A DNA stretch of 64,000 nt from ZC4RG35 sp040878345 (lineage in GTDB: Bacteria > Actinomycetota > Acidimicrobiia > Spongiisociales > ZC4RG35). A program made the translations under genes and the position numbers. Position 1 is the stretch's first letter. Every line of letters starts with the position of its first letter. The notes under the pieces were generated by a model. The model saw nothing but the letters and a program-made list of their open reading frames with translations. It made no database searches and was not told the DNA's origin. The stretch covers positions 55,863 to 119,862 of the forward strand of contig JBBDML010000014.1 in the NCBI GenBank assembly GCA_040878345.1, read 5' to 3'. This document shows positions 15,691 to 24,328 of the stretch, one piece after another.

Positions 15691-16451
15691 GACACCACCA
15701 GGGCCAGGATCGCCATTCCCAGGCAGACCACCGGGAAAGCAAGGGCGAGGACCCACGACGCCGGTGTCGCTCGGGTCTCGACCAGGGTCGGCATGACACC
15801 CGTGAAGCCCCGAGAGAGCATGGCGGAGTGGATCCGCTCCCCCCGCTCGTATGACCTGACGAACAAGGCGCCGGCCCCGGTGGCGATGGGACGAGCCTGC
15901 GACAACCACCTGGGGTCGTAACCCCTCGAGCTCATGGCCATCCTCATCCGGCCCAGCTCGCTGATGATGAGCTCGAGGTACCGGACCATGAAACCGGCAA
16001 TGGATGTCATGACGGCAGGAACCCTGAGTGCCAACATCCCACGCAACATGTCAGTCACCTCGGTGGTGGCGATCAGGACGATGCTGGCGGTTGCCCCGAG
16101 AGTGGCCTTCGCGATGATGTTCCAAGCCGCCCACAGCCCTTCTCGTGACAGCAAGACCCCCAAGAAGTCGATTCGCTCCCCGGTCCCCACGAAAGGTATG
16201 AACACCGCGAAGAGGATGAAGGGGACGATGGCGGCGAGCCTGCTCAGAACGAACAAGGCCGGAACCCGGGCCAGGGCCACGGTCATCAGAGCAACGACGG
16301 CATAAAGGCCAAACGCCCATACCTCCTGACGCGGGGTGATGGCCACGGCAATGACGAAGACCACGATGGCGGCCAGCTTCACCTGAGGGGCTAGCGCGTG
16401 GACCGGGCTGTGCCCGTGGACATAGAGAGCGTGGGCATGCCCAACGCCCAT
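15687..16451 (-). CDS. cbiQ: ECF-type nickel/cobalt transporter T component
   Basis: This 254-residue integral membrane protein has several hydrophobic segments (for example LAAIVVFVIAVAITP and LFVLSRLAAIVPFILFAVFI) and the cytoplasmic T-component signatures SRGYDP (about 174) and LSRGFTG (about 213), the alanine/arginine-glycine helices that dock into the ATPase pair. It lies 1 bp after the cbiM stop and overlaps cbiO by 4 bp, giving a tight cbiM-Q-O operon. Confidence 0.9.
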   Translation of the reverse strand: MGVGHAHALYVHGHSPVHALAPQVKLAAIVVFVIAVAITPRQEVWAFGLYAVVALMTVALARVPALFVLSRLAAIVPFILFAVFIPFVGTGERIDFLGVLLSREGLWAAWNIIAKATLGATASIVLIATTEVTDMLRGMLALRVPAVMTSIAGFMVRYLELIISELGRMRMAMSSRGYDPRWLSQARPIATGAGALFVRSYERGERIHSAMLSRGFTGVMPTLVETRATPASWVLALAFPVVCLGMAILALVVS

Positions 16452-16452
16452 G

Positions 16453-17433
16453 TCAGGGCCCTCCGGTATGAGGTGGCTTGCCCTTCACGGCGAGAACGAT
16501 CCCCCAAGCCACCAGCAGGGTTGTCACAGTGCCGGCGATGCCGGCGATTGCCAGGCTCATCGACACGTTGGCGACCCCCGTGGTGGCATAGTCGGCGAAC
16601 AGGGAGTGGGCCAAGGTGTGTTCCTGGCCACTATCGAGGAACCCTTCCGACCCAGCCACCGACTCGAGGCCATCCGGATCGCTCGAGGCGAATTGACTCA
16701 CGATGGCGGTGATGAAAAGGGTGGCGATGAGGCCGCCGATGACGAATGTGCGGATGGCGACCCTGGCCTCGCCGGCCGATCCGAGCTCCGAGTCCAGAGC
16801 CGCATGTACCAGGTCGGGTCGGGAGCCGAGGACCGCGGTCACGGCCAGGGAACTGATCACGGCCTCTCCGACGCCGATCAAGACGTGGACACCAACCATG
16901 GCGGCAAAGACCTGGCTGAAGGGGACAGGCGCGGTGGCCCCGAACAGCCACTCGATGGAGAAAGCGGCGGCGGAGAGGAGCACCGAAAGCCAGGCCGCCA
17001 ACCCGGTTGCGCCGATCATCCCGCCCTTGTTGTGGGGCAAGACCCGTCGCAGCAAGGAGAAAGCGGCGTATCCCCCATAGGCCGGGATCACTGCCATGTT
17101 GAGGACGTTGTACCCAATGGCTGTGATCCCGCCGTCGGCGAAGAGAAACGCTTGCACCACCACCACGATCGTCACGACGATGGCGCCGAGATGGGGGCCG
17201 AGGAGAATCGCTGCCAGAGCCCCTCCCAAGAGGTGTCCGGTGGTCCCGGCGGCCACCGGAAAGTTGAACATCTGGGCTGCGAACACAAAGGCGGCGCCCA
17301 TCCCGGCCAGGGGGATCATCCTGTCGGTGACGGTCTGTTTCACCTGACGCATCGCCACCCCGAGGGTGCCGGCGCTGAGGGCGACGGTGACAACCGCGGT
17401 GCCGGCGTTCAGGAAGCCATCCGGTGCATGCAC
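16453..17433 (-). CDS. cbiM: nickel/cobalt ECF substrate-binding protein CbiM with fused CbiN-like PDGLE domain
   Basis: This 326-residue membrane protein begins MHAPDGFL; the free N-terminus and His2 of M-H-x-P-D-G form the metal site in NikM/CbiM. About seven hydrophobic segments fill residues 1-215. The C-terminal part (about 225-326) has an extracytoplasmic loop with DPDGLESVAGSEGF and a last helix, i.e. a PDGLE/CbiN-like module fused to CbiM as in nickel-type transporters. The start lies 33 bp from a Nur-like box shared with the divergent Fur-family gene, indicating nickel-controlled expression. Confidence 0.9.
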   Translation of the reverse strand: MHAPDGFLNAGTAVVTVALSAGTLGVAMRQVKQTVTDRMIPLAGMGAAFVFAAQMFNFPVAAGTTGHLLGGALAAILLGPHLGAIVVTIVVVVQAFLFADGGITAIGYNVLNMAVIPAYGGYAAFSLLRRVLPHNKGGMIGATGLAAWLSVLLSAAAFSIEWLFGATAPVPFSQVFAAMVGVHVLIGVGEAVISSLAVTAVLGSRPDLVHAALDSELGSAGEARVAIRTFVIGGLIATLFITAIVSQFASSDPDGLESVAGSEGFLDSGQEHTLAHSLFADYATTGVANVSMSLAIAGIAGTVTTLLVAWGIVLAVKGKPPHTGGP

Positions 17434-17465
17434 AGCGGAGTCCTCTCTTGCTCACCGCAACCGTA

Positions 17466-17490
17466 TCGCAATTGCAAACGTCTCGCAATT
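17466..17490. promoter_or_regulatory. Nur-like nickel operator between cbiM and the fur-family gene
   Basis: TTGCAA-ACGTC-TCGCAA (17472-17488) matches the Streptomyces Nur consensus tTGCaa-N5-ttGCAA at 11 of 12 defined positions. An overlapping palindrome TCGCAATTGCAA starts at 17466. It lies in the 96-bp divergent spacer and could control both genes. Confidence 0.7.
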
Positions 17491-17529
17491 AGTGTGAAGA
17501 GAGCCTGCCCCAACCCTTACCATGACGAC

Positions 17530-17955
17530 ATGAACCAGCACCCAGGTGAAGATCTGAGGGTCATGCTGGTGAGGAGCGGTCATCGAGTCACCGGCCCCCG
17601 ACGGGCCGTCTGGGAGGTGGTGTCGTCGACCGGCGATCATCTCACCGCCGAGGAGATCGCCGACCGAGTCAGCACGGTCGATCCCGACGTCAACCTCTCA
17701 TCGATCTATCGATCCCTCGCCCTATTCGCCGAGTTGGGGATGGTCCGGGAGTCGAGCCTCGACGATGGGGCCGCCCACTGGGAGATGGCCCACCCCGACG
17801 AGCAGTTCCACATGAGATGCCGTTCATGTGGCCGGGTCGAGCACCACGCCGGTGACCTCGTCGAGCAGGTGCGGACCCATCTCGCCGACGAGCACCGGTT
17901 CCTGGCCGATCAGGTCGATCTCCTGGTCACCGGTCTATGCCGGGACTGCTCCTAG
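17530..17955 (+). CDS. Fur-family metal regulator, probably Nur (nickel)
   Basis: This 141-residue protein has the Fur winged helix (RVTGPRRAVWEVVSSTGDHL TAEEIADRVS, NLSSIYRSLALFAELGMV) and a dimerisation/metal domain with HWEMAHPDEQFHMRCRSCGR, HH and a final CRDC. The two CxxC pairs are the structural zinc site, and the His-rich segment holds the sensory metal. Assignment to Nur rather than Fur or Zur rests on context: a Nur-type box in the shared promoter and a divergent Ni/Co ECF transporter. ATG 17530 is used; the frame is open far upstream but that part is antisense to cbiM. Confidence 0.85.
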   Translation: MNQHPGEDLRVMLVRSGHRVTGPRRAVWEVVSSTGDHLTAEEIADRVSTVDPDVNLSSIYRSLALFAELGMVRESSLDDGAAHWEMAHPDEQFHMRCRSCGRVEHHAGDLVEQVRTHLADEHRFLADQVDLLVTGLCRDCS

Positions 17956-17983
17956 TGGCCCGAAGGCTGCTCAGAGCGACGGA

Positions 17984-19114
17984 TCACAGCCCTAAGGCCC
18001 GGCCCAGCAGCTGGCGCTGATATCTGGGGTCGCCGAGCAACAGCGATGTAGATTTGGCCCGTTTCAGGTAGAGGTGGGCGTCGTGCTCCCAGGTGAACCC
18101 CATGCCTCCGTGGATCTGGATGGTCTCTCCAGCCGCCCAGAGGTAGGTCTCCGACGCCACCGACCCGGCCAAGGGAGAGGCCACAGACAACTCCTCGGGG
18201 TCATCGACGCTCCGGACCGCGTGATGTGCGGTTGACCGGGCGTGCTCGACCCGCATCAGCATCTCGGCACACCGATGTTTGATCGCCTGGTAGGAGCCGA
18301 TCGGCCGCCCGAATTGGTACCGCGACCTGGCGTACTCGACCGACATCTCGAGACACCGCTGTGCTCCTCCCACCTGTTCGACGGCAAGTGCCGCAGTGGC
18401 GAGGGAGAGCACCCGGGAGATGCCGCCGGAGTCGGGCGCCCCACCGAGGAGCGCATGCTGACCCACCCTGACGTTGTCGAATGTGACCTCCGCCTGTCGG
18501 CGGGTGGGGTCGAGGACCGGGACCTGGTTGACCGAGACCCCTTCGGCAGCGGCATCGACCACGAATGTGCCGACCTCGTCGCCGACCGCAGCCACCACCA
18601 GGAGAGTATCGGCGAGATGCCCATCGAGGACGTGCCGCTTGAGCCCCGAGATCAGCCAGTCGCCACCGTCGCGCACCGCCAACGTCGAGAGGTGGGCAAG
18701 TCCCCAATCACGGGGCTCTTCGTGACAGGCCAGACTGGCCAGCCGCTCACCGGAGGCAAGCCCGGGCAGGAGATCGGCCTGTTGATCAGGGGCCCCCATG
18801 GTGATGACCGCCATGGTGGCCAGCACCACGCTGGCGAAAAAAGGGCCTGGAGTGACCAGCCGGCCCATCTCCTCCAGCACCACGGAGAGCTCGAGGGGGC
18901 CATATCCGGCTCCCCCGAGCTCTTCGGGAATGGTCAGCCCGGCCCATCCCAGGTCGGCGATCTCCTTCCACAAGCCGCGATCGAAACCGTCGTCGGACAT
19001 CATCAGCTCTCGCACCATCGCCAGACCCATACGCTCCTCGAGAAAGCGGCGAGCGGTTGTCCGGATCAGGCTCATGTCCTCACTCGGGGTGAAGGTGATC
19101 ACCGGTTCAGCCAC
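17984..19114 (-). CDS. acyl-CoA dehydrogenase family protein (possible non-catalytic partner subunit)
   Basis: This ACAD-fold protein of about 376 residues starts at GTG 19114, overlapping the upstream ACAD by 8 bp. Visible are WAGLTIPEELGGAGYGPLEL, LACHEEPRDWG, YARSRYQFGRPIGSYQAIKH and QIHGGMGFTWEHDAHLYLKR. It ends shortly after GDPRYQRQLLGRAL and I see no catalytic Glu in the usual C-terminal (GGTSE or YRG) context. Paired actinobacterial FadE genes often form alpha2beta2 enzymes in which one subunit lacks the base, as in sterol side-chain degradation; the coupled neighbour has the GGTSE motif. Substrate is unknown. Confidence 0.85.
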   Translation of the reverse strand: MAEPVITFTPSEDMSLIRTTARRFLEERMGLAMVRELMMSDDGFDRGLWKEIADLGWAGLTIPEELGGAGYGPLELSVVLEEMGRLVTPGPFFASVVLATMAVITMGAPDQQADLLPGLASGERLASLACHEEPRDWGLAHLSTLAVRDGGDWLISGLKRHVLDGHLADTLLVVAAVGDEVGTFVVDAAAEGVSVNQVPVLDPTRRQAEVTFDNVRVGQHALLGGAPDSGGISRVLSLATAALAVEQVGGAQRCLEMSVEYARSRYQFGRPIGSYQAIKHRCAEMLMRVEHARSTAHHAVRSVDDPEELSVASPLAGSVASETYLWAAGETIQIHGGMGFTWEHDAHLYLKRAKSTSLLLGDPRYQRQLLGRALGL

Positions 19115-20291
19115 GGGGGACGTCCTTCCAGGGCAGGTCCTTGTCGACTCTCGGCTCGCCGGGAAGCCCGAGGACCCGCTCACCCACGATGTTGAGCATG
19201 ATCTCCGATGTGCCGCCTTCGATCGAGTTGGCTCTGGTGCGAAGGAACCCGTGTTGTGGGGTCTTCCCCTCCAAAGACTCGGGGCGGGTCAGGCGGTATC
19301 CCCCGGGATACAGGGTCCCATCGAGACCCATGACATCGAGGATGAAGGATGCGATGTCCTTGTTCTGGGCGGCCCATGCCAGCTTCCCGGTGGAGCCCTC
19401 GGGACCAGGGGTGCCGGCGTCGGCCGCCTCATTGGCCCTGATGGAGGTGAGGCGATAGGCCTCGACCTCGGCCCATAGTTGGATCAGCCGGTCACGAAGG
19501 ACCGGGTCGTCGGATCCCGAGGACTTCCAGACCTCGAGAGCCTGTGAGATCCGGCCCGAGCCTCGTGGCACAGCATTGCCCCCGATTGCCACCCTCTCGT
19601 TCATCAGGGTGGTGAGCGCCACCCTCCAGCCGGCCCCAACCGAATCGATCCGATTTGCGTCGGGGATACGGGCATCGTGGAAGAACACCTCGCTGAACTC
19701 CGCCTCTCCGGTGATCTGATAGAGCGGCCTGACATCGACCCCCTCGGACTCCATGTCGATGATGAAGTAGGTGAGGCCCTCGTGCTTGACCGCCCCCGGG
19801 TCGGTGCGGGCGACCAGCATCCCCCACTTGGCGATGTGGGCCAGTGTGGTCCATACCTTCTGCCCGTTGACCACCCACTCGTCGCCGTCACGAACCGCCT
19901 GGGTGGACAGGCCGGCGACGTCGGACCCGGCGCCGGGCTCGCTGAACATCTGACACCACATCTCCTCGGTGGTGAACATCGGTCGCAACCAGCGGGCCTT
20001 CTGCTCATCGGTTCCGTGGGCGACGAGGACCCCGGCTCCCATCCCGATCCCGAGCAGATTGGTAGGCCGGTTCTGGATGCTCGCCCCGGCTGCGAGGAGC
20101 CGCCGATCGATCTGTGACTGGTACTTGCGCCCCAAACCCAACCCCCCAAAGTCCTCGGGGTGCCAGGCCCAGGCCAGCCCCCGGTCGTATTGGGCGCCCC
20201 AGAAGACCTGGCGGTCGGTGGTGTGGGGCGGGAACTCGGCGAGGAGACCGTCGACCAGGGCGTCGACGCGTGCTTGCTCCTTATCGGTCAT
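19107..20291 (-). CDS. acyl-CoA dehydrogenase, catalytic-type subunit
   Basis: This ACAD of about 394 residues starts MTDKEQARVDAL at 20291 with GGAGGAA just before it. FAD/substrate motifs include QMFSEPGAGSDVAGLSTQAV, WVVNGQKVWTT, VFFHDARIPDANRI and the C-terminal SIEGGTSEIMLNIVGERVLG, where the Glu of GGTSE is near the catalytic position in this subfamily. It probably oxidises a carboxylate-CoA with the coupled neighbour as a heteromer, passing electrons to ETF. An 8-bp overlap with the next gene supports a two-gene operon. Confidence 0.88.
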   Translation of the reverse strand: MTDKEQARVDALVDGLLAEFPPHTTDRQVFWGAQYDRGLAWAWHPEDFGGLGLGRKYQSQIDRRLLAAGASIQNRPTNLLGIGMGAGVLVAHGTDEQKARWLRPMFTTEEMWCQMFSEPGAGSDVAGLSTQAVRDGDEWVVNGQKVWTTLAHIAKWGMLVARTDPGAVKHEGLTYFIIDMESEGVDVRPLYQITGEAEFSEVFFHDARIPDANRIDSVGAGWRVALTTLMNERVAIGGNAVPRGSGRISQALEVWKSSGSDDPVLRDRLIQLWAEVEAYRLTSIRANEAADAGTPGPEGSTGKLAWAAQNKDIASFILDVMGLDGTLYPGGYRLTRPESLEGKTPQHGFLRTRANSIEGGTSEIMLNIVGERVLGLPGEPRVDKDLPWKDVPRG

Positions 20292-20381
20292 TTCCTCCAC
20301 CAGGCGAGAAGTCAACCTTAGACAGAGGCCTTGCATTTGCACGGGGTGGCGCACAACGCGACCGCGTGCATGCGGTGTGGC

Positions 20382-22022
20382 CTATACCGGGACCGCGGGC
20401 TCGATGATCGCCTCGGTATCCACCCCGGCGGGCAAGGTCCCGAAGAGCGAGCCCCGATGACCGCCGAGACGGCTGGCGGCAAAAGCCTCGAAGACCTCAG
20501 GAGCGGCGTACCTGGCCAAGAGACTCCCGGCGGCCGCCAGGGCGAGACCTTCAACCAGGCTCCTTGCCCGATACTCGGCGTCACCCATGTTGAAGTCGGC
20601 AAAAGCGGCGGTGATCGCCCGGTCGAGTCTCCGGTCGTGGCCCCTCGACTCCTCGATCTCGCTCCTCAGCGCCTCGACGGCGCGGGGCTCTCTGGCGAGG
20701 ACCCGGATCACATCGAGGGCGATGACGTTCCCCGACCCTTCCCAGATCGCGTTTAGAGGCGACTCCCTGTAGAGGCGGGGCATCATCGACTCCTCGACAT
20801 ATCCGCCCCCACCAAGGCACTCGAGAGCCTCTCTCACCACCTCGCTGCACCGTTTGGTCACCCAATACTTGGCCACCGGGGTGAGGATCCGTTTCACCAG
20901 ATCCTCGTGACCGTCGGTGTCGGCCCGGTCGAAGGCGCCGGCCACCCTCATCATCAGCAGGACGGCGGCCTCGGTCTCGATCTCGATGTCGGCGAGGACG
21001 TTCCGCATCAGGGCCTTCTCGATCAGCAGCGACCCGAACGCCCGACGATGACGGGTGTGATGGATGGCCTGAGTCACCGCCTGCCTCATCAGCGAGGCCG
21101 ACCCGGCAATGCAGTCGAGGCGGGTGCCGGCAACCATCTCGATGATGGTGGCTACCCCGCGGCCCTCCTCACCGACCATTCGGGCCCAGGCGCCCTCGAA
21201 CTCGGCCTCGGACGAGGCGTTCGAGTGATTGCCCAGCTTGTCCTTGAGACGCTGCAGACGGATCTCGTTGACCTCCCCGTCAGGGGTGAACCGGGGCAAC
21301 AGGAAGCAGGACAGACCACCAGGGGCTCGAGCCAGCACCAGGAATGCGTCGGACATCGGAGATGACATGAACCACTTGTGCCCGGTGATCAGGTACTCCC
21401 CGCCCGGCCCTCCTCCGCTCACCGGTAAAGCCAGCGTGGTGTTGGATCTGACATCGGAGCCGCCCTGCTTCTCGGTCATTCCCATCCCCAGCATCACCCC
21501 CTTCTTCTCAGCGGGGGGAAGGAACGAGGGGTCGTATTCACGGCTGAGTTGGAGCGGCTCCCATTGCCCCGCCAGCTCAGGCTGATGTCTCAAGGCGGGC
21601 ACCGCGGCGAATGCCATCGAGATCGGGCACCAATGACCCGACTCGATCTGGCCGGCGAGGAAGGTGAGGGCGGTCCTCGCCGCGAACCCTCCCTCTCCGG
21701 GGCCGGTTTCCCAAGGGATGGAGTGGAGCCCGTTGGTCACCGCAAGATCGAGGAGACTGTGCCAGGAGGGGTGGAACTCCACCTGATCGACCCGGTTGCC
21801 GTAGCGGTCGTGGGTGCGAAGACGGGGTGGGTTGGCGTTTGCCTCGAAACCCCATGAGATGACCTCCGAAGACGCCATTCGGCGGCCGAAAACGTCGACG
21901 TGGGGCCCCGCCCATCCCGCACCCTCGCGGACCAGCGCTTTGGCGAGGATCGGGTCGGCCCCGGCGAGGTCGTAGTCGACCAGAGGTGGAGGCTGGTTCA
22001 GGACCTCGTGGGTGGAGCCCAT
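20382..22022 (-). CDS. AidB-like acyl-CoA dehydrogenase
   Basis: This protein of about 546 residues starts MGSTHEVLNQPPPLVDYDLA at 22022. AidB-subgroup features are the long N-terminal segment, MLGMGMTEKQGGSDVRSNTT, ITGHKWFMSSPMSDAFLVLA, RLKDKLGNHSNASSEAEFEG, and NAIWEGSGNVIALDVIRVLA near residue 430. E. coli AidB is a flavoprotein of the alkylation response that shields DNA, with weak isovaleryl-CoA dehydrogenase activity; whether this one acts on DNA or acyl-CoA is unclear. The ACAD operon follows 91 bp downstream on the same strand. Confidence 0.85.
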   Translation of the reverse strand: MGSTHEVLNQPPPLVDYDLAGADPILAKALVREGAGWAGPHVDVFGRRMASSEVISWGFEANANPPRLRTHDRYGNRVDQVEFHPSWHSLLDLAVTNGLHSIPWETGPGEGGFAARTALTFLAGQIESGHWCPISMAFAAVPALRHQPELAGQWEPLQLSREYDPSFLPPAEKKGVMLGMGMTEKQGGSDVRSNTTLALPVSGGGPGGEYLITGHKWFMSSPMSDAFLVLARAPGGLSCFLLPRFTPDGEVNEIRLQRLKDKLGNHSNASSEAEFEGAWARMVGEEGRGVATIIEMVAGTRLDCIAGSASLMRQAVTQAIHHTRHRRAFGSLLIEKALMRNVLADIEIETEAAVLLMMRVAGAFDRADTDGHEDLVKRILTPVAKYWVTKRCSEVVREALECLGGGGYVEESMMPRLYRESPLNAIWEGSGNVIALDVIRVLAREPRAVEALRSEIEESRGHDRRLDRAITAAFADFNMGDAEYRARSLVEGLALAAAGSLLARYAAPEVFEAFAASRLGGHRGSLFGTLPAGVDTEAIIEPAVPV

Positions 22023-22128
22023 GTGGGCATCGTACCCCTGCCGACCATCCGGGAACCGGGGGGAGTCGCGGTCGGATGACACCTGCCGCCCCAGCCCCTC
22101 AACCGTCCGGCCTGGCACAATAGGGGTC

Positions 22129-22566
22129 GTGGATCAGCGTCTCAGCCTCATCACCCTGGGTGTGTCCGACCTGGGACGGTCACGCGCCTTCTACGAGGCT
22201 CTGGGCTGGTCACCCGACGTGGTGATCGACGACGACGTGGTCTTTTTCCAGGCCGGCGACATGGTGCTGGCCCTGTGGGGCCGGGCCGACCTCGCCAGTG
22301 ACAGCATGGTCACCGACCGCGGTGGATGGGGCGGGATCACCCTGGCCCACAACGTCAGGACACCCGAAGAGGTTGACCGGGTCATAGATGAAGCACGCTC
22401 CGCTGGGGCGGTAATCGGCCGGGAAGGGGCGGAGACCTCATGGGGCGGCTACTCCGCAGTCTTCATCGATCCCGATGGTCACCCATGGGAAGTGGCTCAC
22501 AATCCGGGCTGGCACCTCGACGAGCGGGGGGCGATCCGCCTGCCCTCTGACCCAACGGCGCCGTGA
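22129..22566 (+). CDS. VOC-family (glyoxalase/bleomycin-resistance-like) protein
   Basis: This 145-residue protein starts at GTG 22129 with the typical opening RLSLITLGVSDLGRSRAFYE ALGW. The second half has SWGGYSAVFIDPDGHPWEVA HNP, the paired beta-alpha-beta-beta-beta signature with a C-terminal metal-ligand Glu in WEVAH. Members bind a metal or small molecule as dimers (glyoxalase, dioxygenase, antibiotic-binding); the substrate cannot be inferred. It is divergent from the AidB-like gene. Confidence 0.85.
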   Translation: MDQRLSLITLGVSDLGRSRAFYEALGWSPDVVIDDDVVFFQAGDMVLALWGRADLASDSMVTDRGGWGGITLAHNVRTPEEVDRVIDEARSAGAVIGREGAETSWGGYSAVFIDPDGHPWEVAHNPGWHLDERGAIRLPSDPTAP

Positions 22567-22664
22567 GAAGTATTTTCGGCTCTGGTGTCGAATCGTGACG
22601 AACCTCTTCGTATAGGGGGTAATGGGACCCGGTAGGTTGCCGGGCCCAACGAAAGGAAACCCTC

Positions 22665-23021
22665 ATGAGCCAGTACCTGTTGTCCGTCTACTACGACGAG
22701 ACAGTGCCCGACCCCTCACCGGACCAGATGGCCCAGATGTATCTGGACGTCGAGACCCTCAATGAGAAGATCAGGACCGCTGGGGCGTGGGTCTTTGGCG
22801 GGGGGCTCCACACCCCGGACACCTCCACCGTGGTCCGCCAGTCCGATGGCGAGATCGTGATCACCGACGGCCCGCTGCCCGAGGCCAAGGAGCAGATCGG
22901 TGGTTTCTGGATCATCGACGCCCTCGACCTCGATGCTGCCCTAGCTTGGGCGAAGCAGGCGACGGTCGCCTGCATGGGCCCGGTCGAGGTCCGCCCATTC
23001 CAGGAGGAGCCTCAAGGCTGA
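22665..23021 (+). CDS. YCII/DGPF-domain protein
   Basis: This 118-residue protein has MSQYLLSVYYDE at the start, VETLNEKIRTAGAWVFGGGL, ITDGPLPEAKEQIGGFWIID and DAALAWAKQATVACMGPVEV RPF. The DGPF-type motif (DGPLPEAKEQIGG) and the ferredoxin-like fold mark the YCII-related family. It lies just upstream of an ECF42 sigma factor, the characteristic genomic partner of these proteins. The biochemical role is not established. AAAGGAAA precedes the ATG. Confidence 0.9.
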   Translation: MSQYLLSVYYDETVPDPSPDQMAQMYLDVETLNEKIRTAGAWVFGGGLHTPDTSTVVRQSDGEIVITDGPLPEAKEQIGGFWIIDALDLDAALAWAKQATVACMGPVEVRPFQEEPQG

Positions 23022-23032
23022 CCCCACAGGAG

Positions 23033-24328
23033 ATGTTGGATACCGCAGGGATCGAGACCGTCTTCCGGGAGGAGTCGGCTCGAGCGATAGCCAGCTTGGT
23101 CCGCCGCTTCGGTGACATCGACCTCGCCGAGGAGGCGGTCCAGGAGGCTTTTATGGAGGCGGTGCGGCGATGGCCGGCAGATGGGCCGCCCCCCAGCCCG
23201 GCGGGGTGGATCATCACCACAGCCAGGAACCGGGCCGTCGACCGACTTCGCCGTGAGTCGCTACGCACCCAACGTCACCTCGAGGCAATGACCCTGGAAG
23301 ACGACATGGCGCACCAGACCCATGAGATAGAAGACGACCGCCTCAGGCTGATCTTCACCTGCTGTCACCCGGCTCTGGCTACCGCGGCCCAGGTGGCACT
23401 GACCTTGAGGCTGATCGGGGGCTTGACCACCCCGGAGATCGCGCGTGCCTTTCTCACCCCCGAATCCACGATGGCCCAACGCCTGGTCCGGGCCAAGCGC
23501 AAGATCAAGGCGGCCAACATCCCCTACCGAGTGCCTGCGGCCGCCGAGCTGTCAGATCGGCTGAAACCGGTCCTCGCCGTTGGCTATCTGGTGTTCAACG
23601 AGGGATTCGTGGCCACCACCGGCGAGCAGCTGACCCGTGACGATCTGGCGGTCGAAGGCATTCGACTGGCCCGACTTCTCTTCGATCTGATGCCCGACGA
23701 GCCGGAGGTGATGGGCCTGCTGGCTCTGATGCTGTTGACCCACTCCCGTCGAGCGGCCCGCGTCGACTCCGAGGGCCGATTGGTGCGTCTCGCCGACCAG
23801 GACCGGCGCCTATGGGACCGGGGCCTGATCGAGGAAGGCCACGAACTGGTGCGACGCTGCCTGCGACGGAATCTCCCCGGGCCGTATCAGATACAGGCGG
23901 CGATCTCTGCGGTTCACACCGATGCCGAGGACGCAGCCGACACCGACTGGGCCCAGGTGTTGGCTCTGTACCGCCAGCTCAGGGCTTTCGACCCGTCTCC
24001 GGTCATCGCTCTCAATCAGGCGGTCGCCCTGGCCGAAGTGGCCGGACCGCAGAGCGGATTGAGCCAGGTCGAGAGCTTGGACCTCGAGGGCTACCACCTC
24101 TACCACGCGATTCGTGCCGACTTCCTGGCACGCCTCGGGCGAGAGGACGAGGCAATCGAGGCCTATGAGCGGGCCATCGCGCTGACCTCGAACCAGGCCG
24201 AGCTAAACCATCTGAACGCCATGCTGGAGATCATCAGGGCTCGACCGCCCCACCCGACCTCGAGGGTCAGCGGCGATGCGCCATCGTCCGGTAACGCCGG
24301 ACCGATAGAGGGGCGAAGACGACGATGA
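23033..24328 (+). CDS. ECF42-group sigma factor with C-terminal TPR-like extension
   Basis: This protein of about 431 residues has ECF sigma region 2 (VFREESARAIASLVRRFGDI DLAEEAVQEAFMEAVRRWP, about 9-48), region 4 (RLIFTCCHPALATAAQVALT LRLIGGLTTPEIARAFLTPE, about 102-142) and a long helical C-terminal extension (about 160-430) with TPR-like GREDEAIEAYERAIALT. The C-terminal extension is required for activity in studied ECF42 members, which lack a classical anti-sigma. The DGPF protein upstream is the typical partner. ATG 23033 follows AGGAG closely; CTG 23018 with GGAGGAG 9 bp before it is an alternative start. The 3' end overlaps the convergent ABC permease by 62 bp. Confidence 0.9.
   Translation: MLDTAGIETVFREESARAIASLVRRFGDIDLAEEAVQEAFMEAVRRWPADGPPPSPAGWIITTARNRAVDRLRRESLRTQRHLEAMTLEDDMAHQTHEIEDDRLRLIFTCCHPALATAAQVALTLRLIGGLTTPEIARAFLTPESTMAQRLVRAKRKIKAANIPYRVPAAAELSDRLKPVLAVGYLVFNEGFVATTGEQLTRDDLAVEGIRLARLLFDLMPDEPEVMGLLALMLLTHSRRAARVDSEGRLVRLADQDRRLWDRGLIEEGHELVRRCLRRNLPGPYQIQAAISAVHTDAEDAADTDWAQVLALYRQLRAFDPSPVIALNQAVALAEVAGPQSGLSQVESLDLEGYHLYHAIRADFLARLGREDEAIEAYERAIALTSNQAELNHLNAMLEIIRARPPHPTSRVSGDAPSSGNAGPIEGRRRR

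Noticed and set aside
16450..17529. Long N-terminal extension of the Fur-family protein
   Set aside because: The extension is antisense to cbiM and crosses the Nur-like operator; the Fur domain starts at 17530.
22600..22660. GGGGGTAATGGG upstream of the YCII gene as a stress promoter
   Set aside because: No GTTT at the right distance; the ECF42 system is expected to use another consensus.
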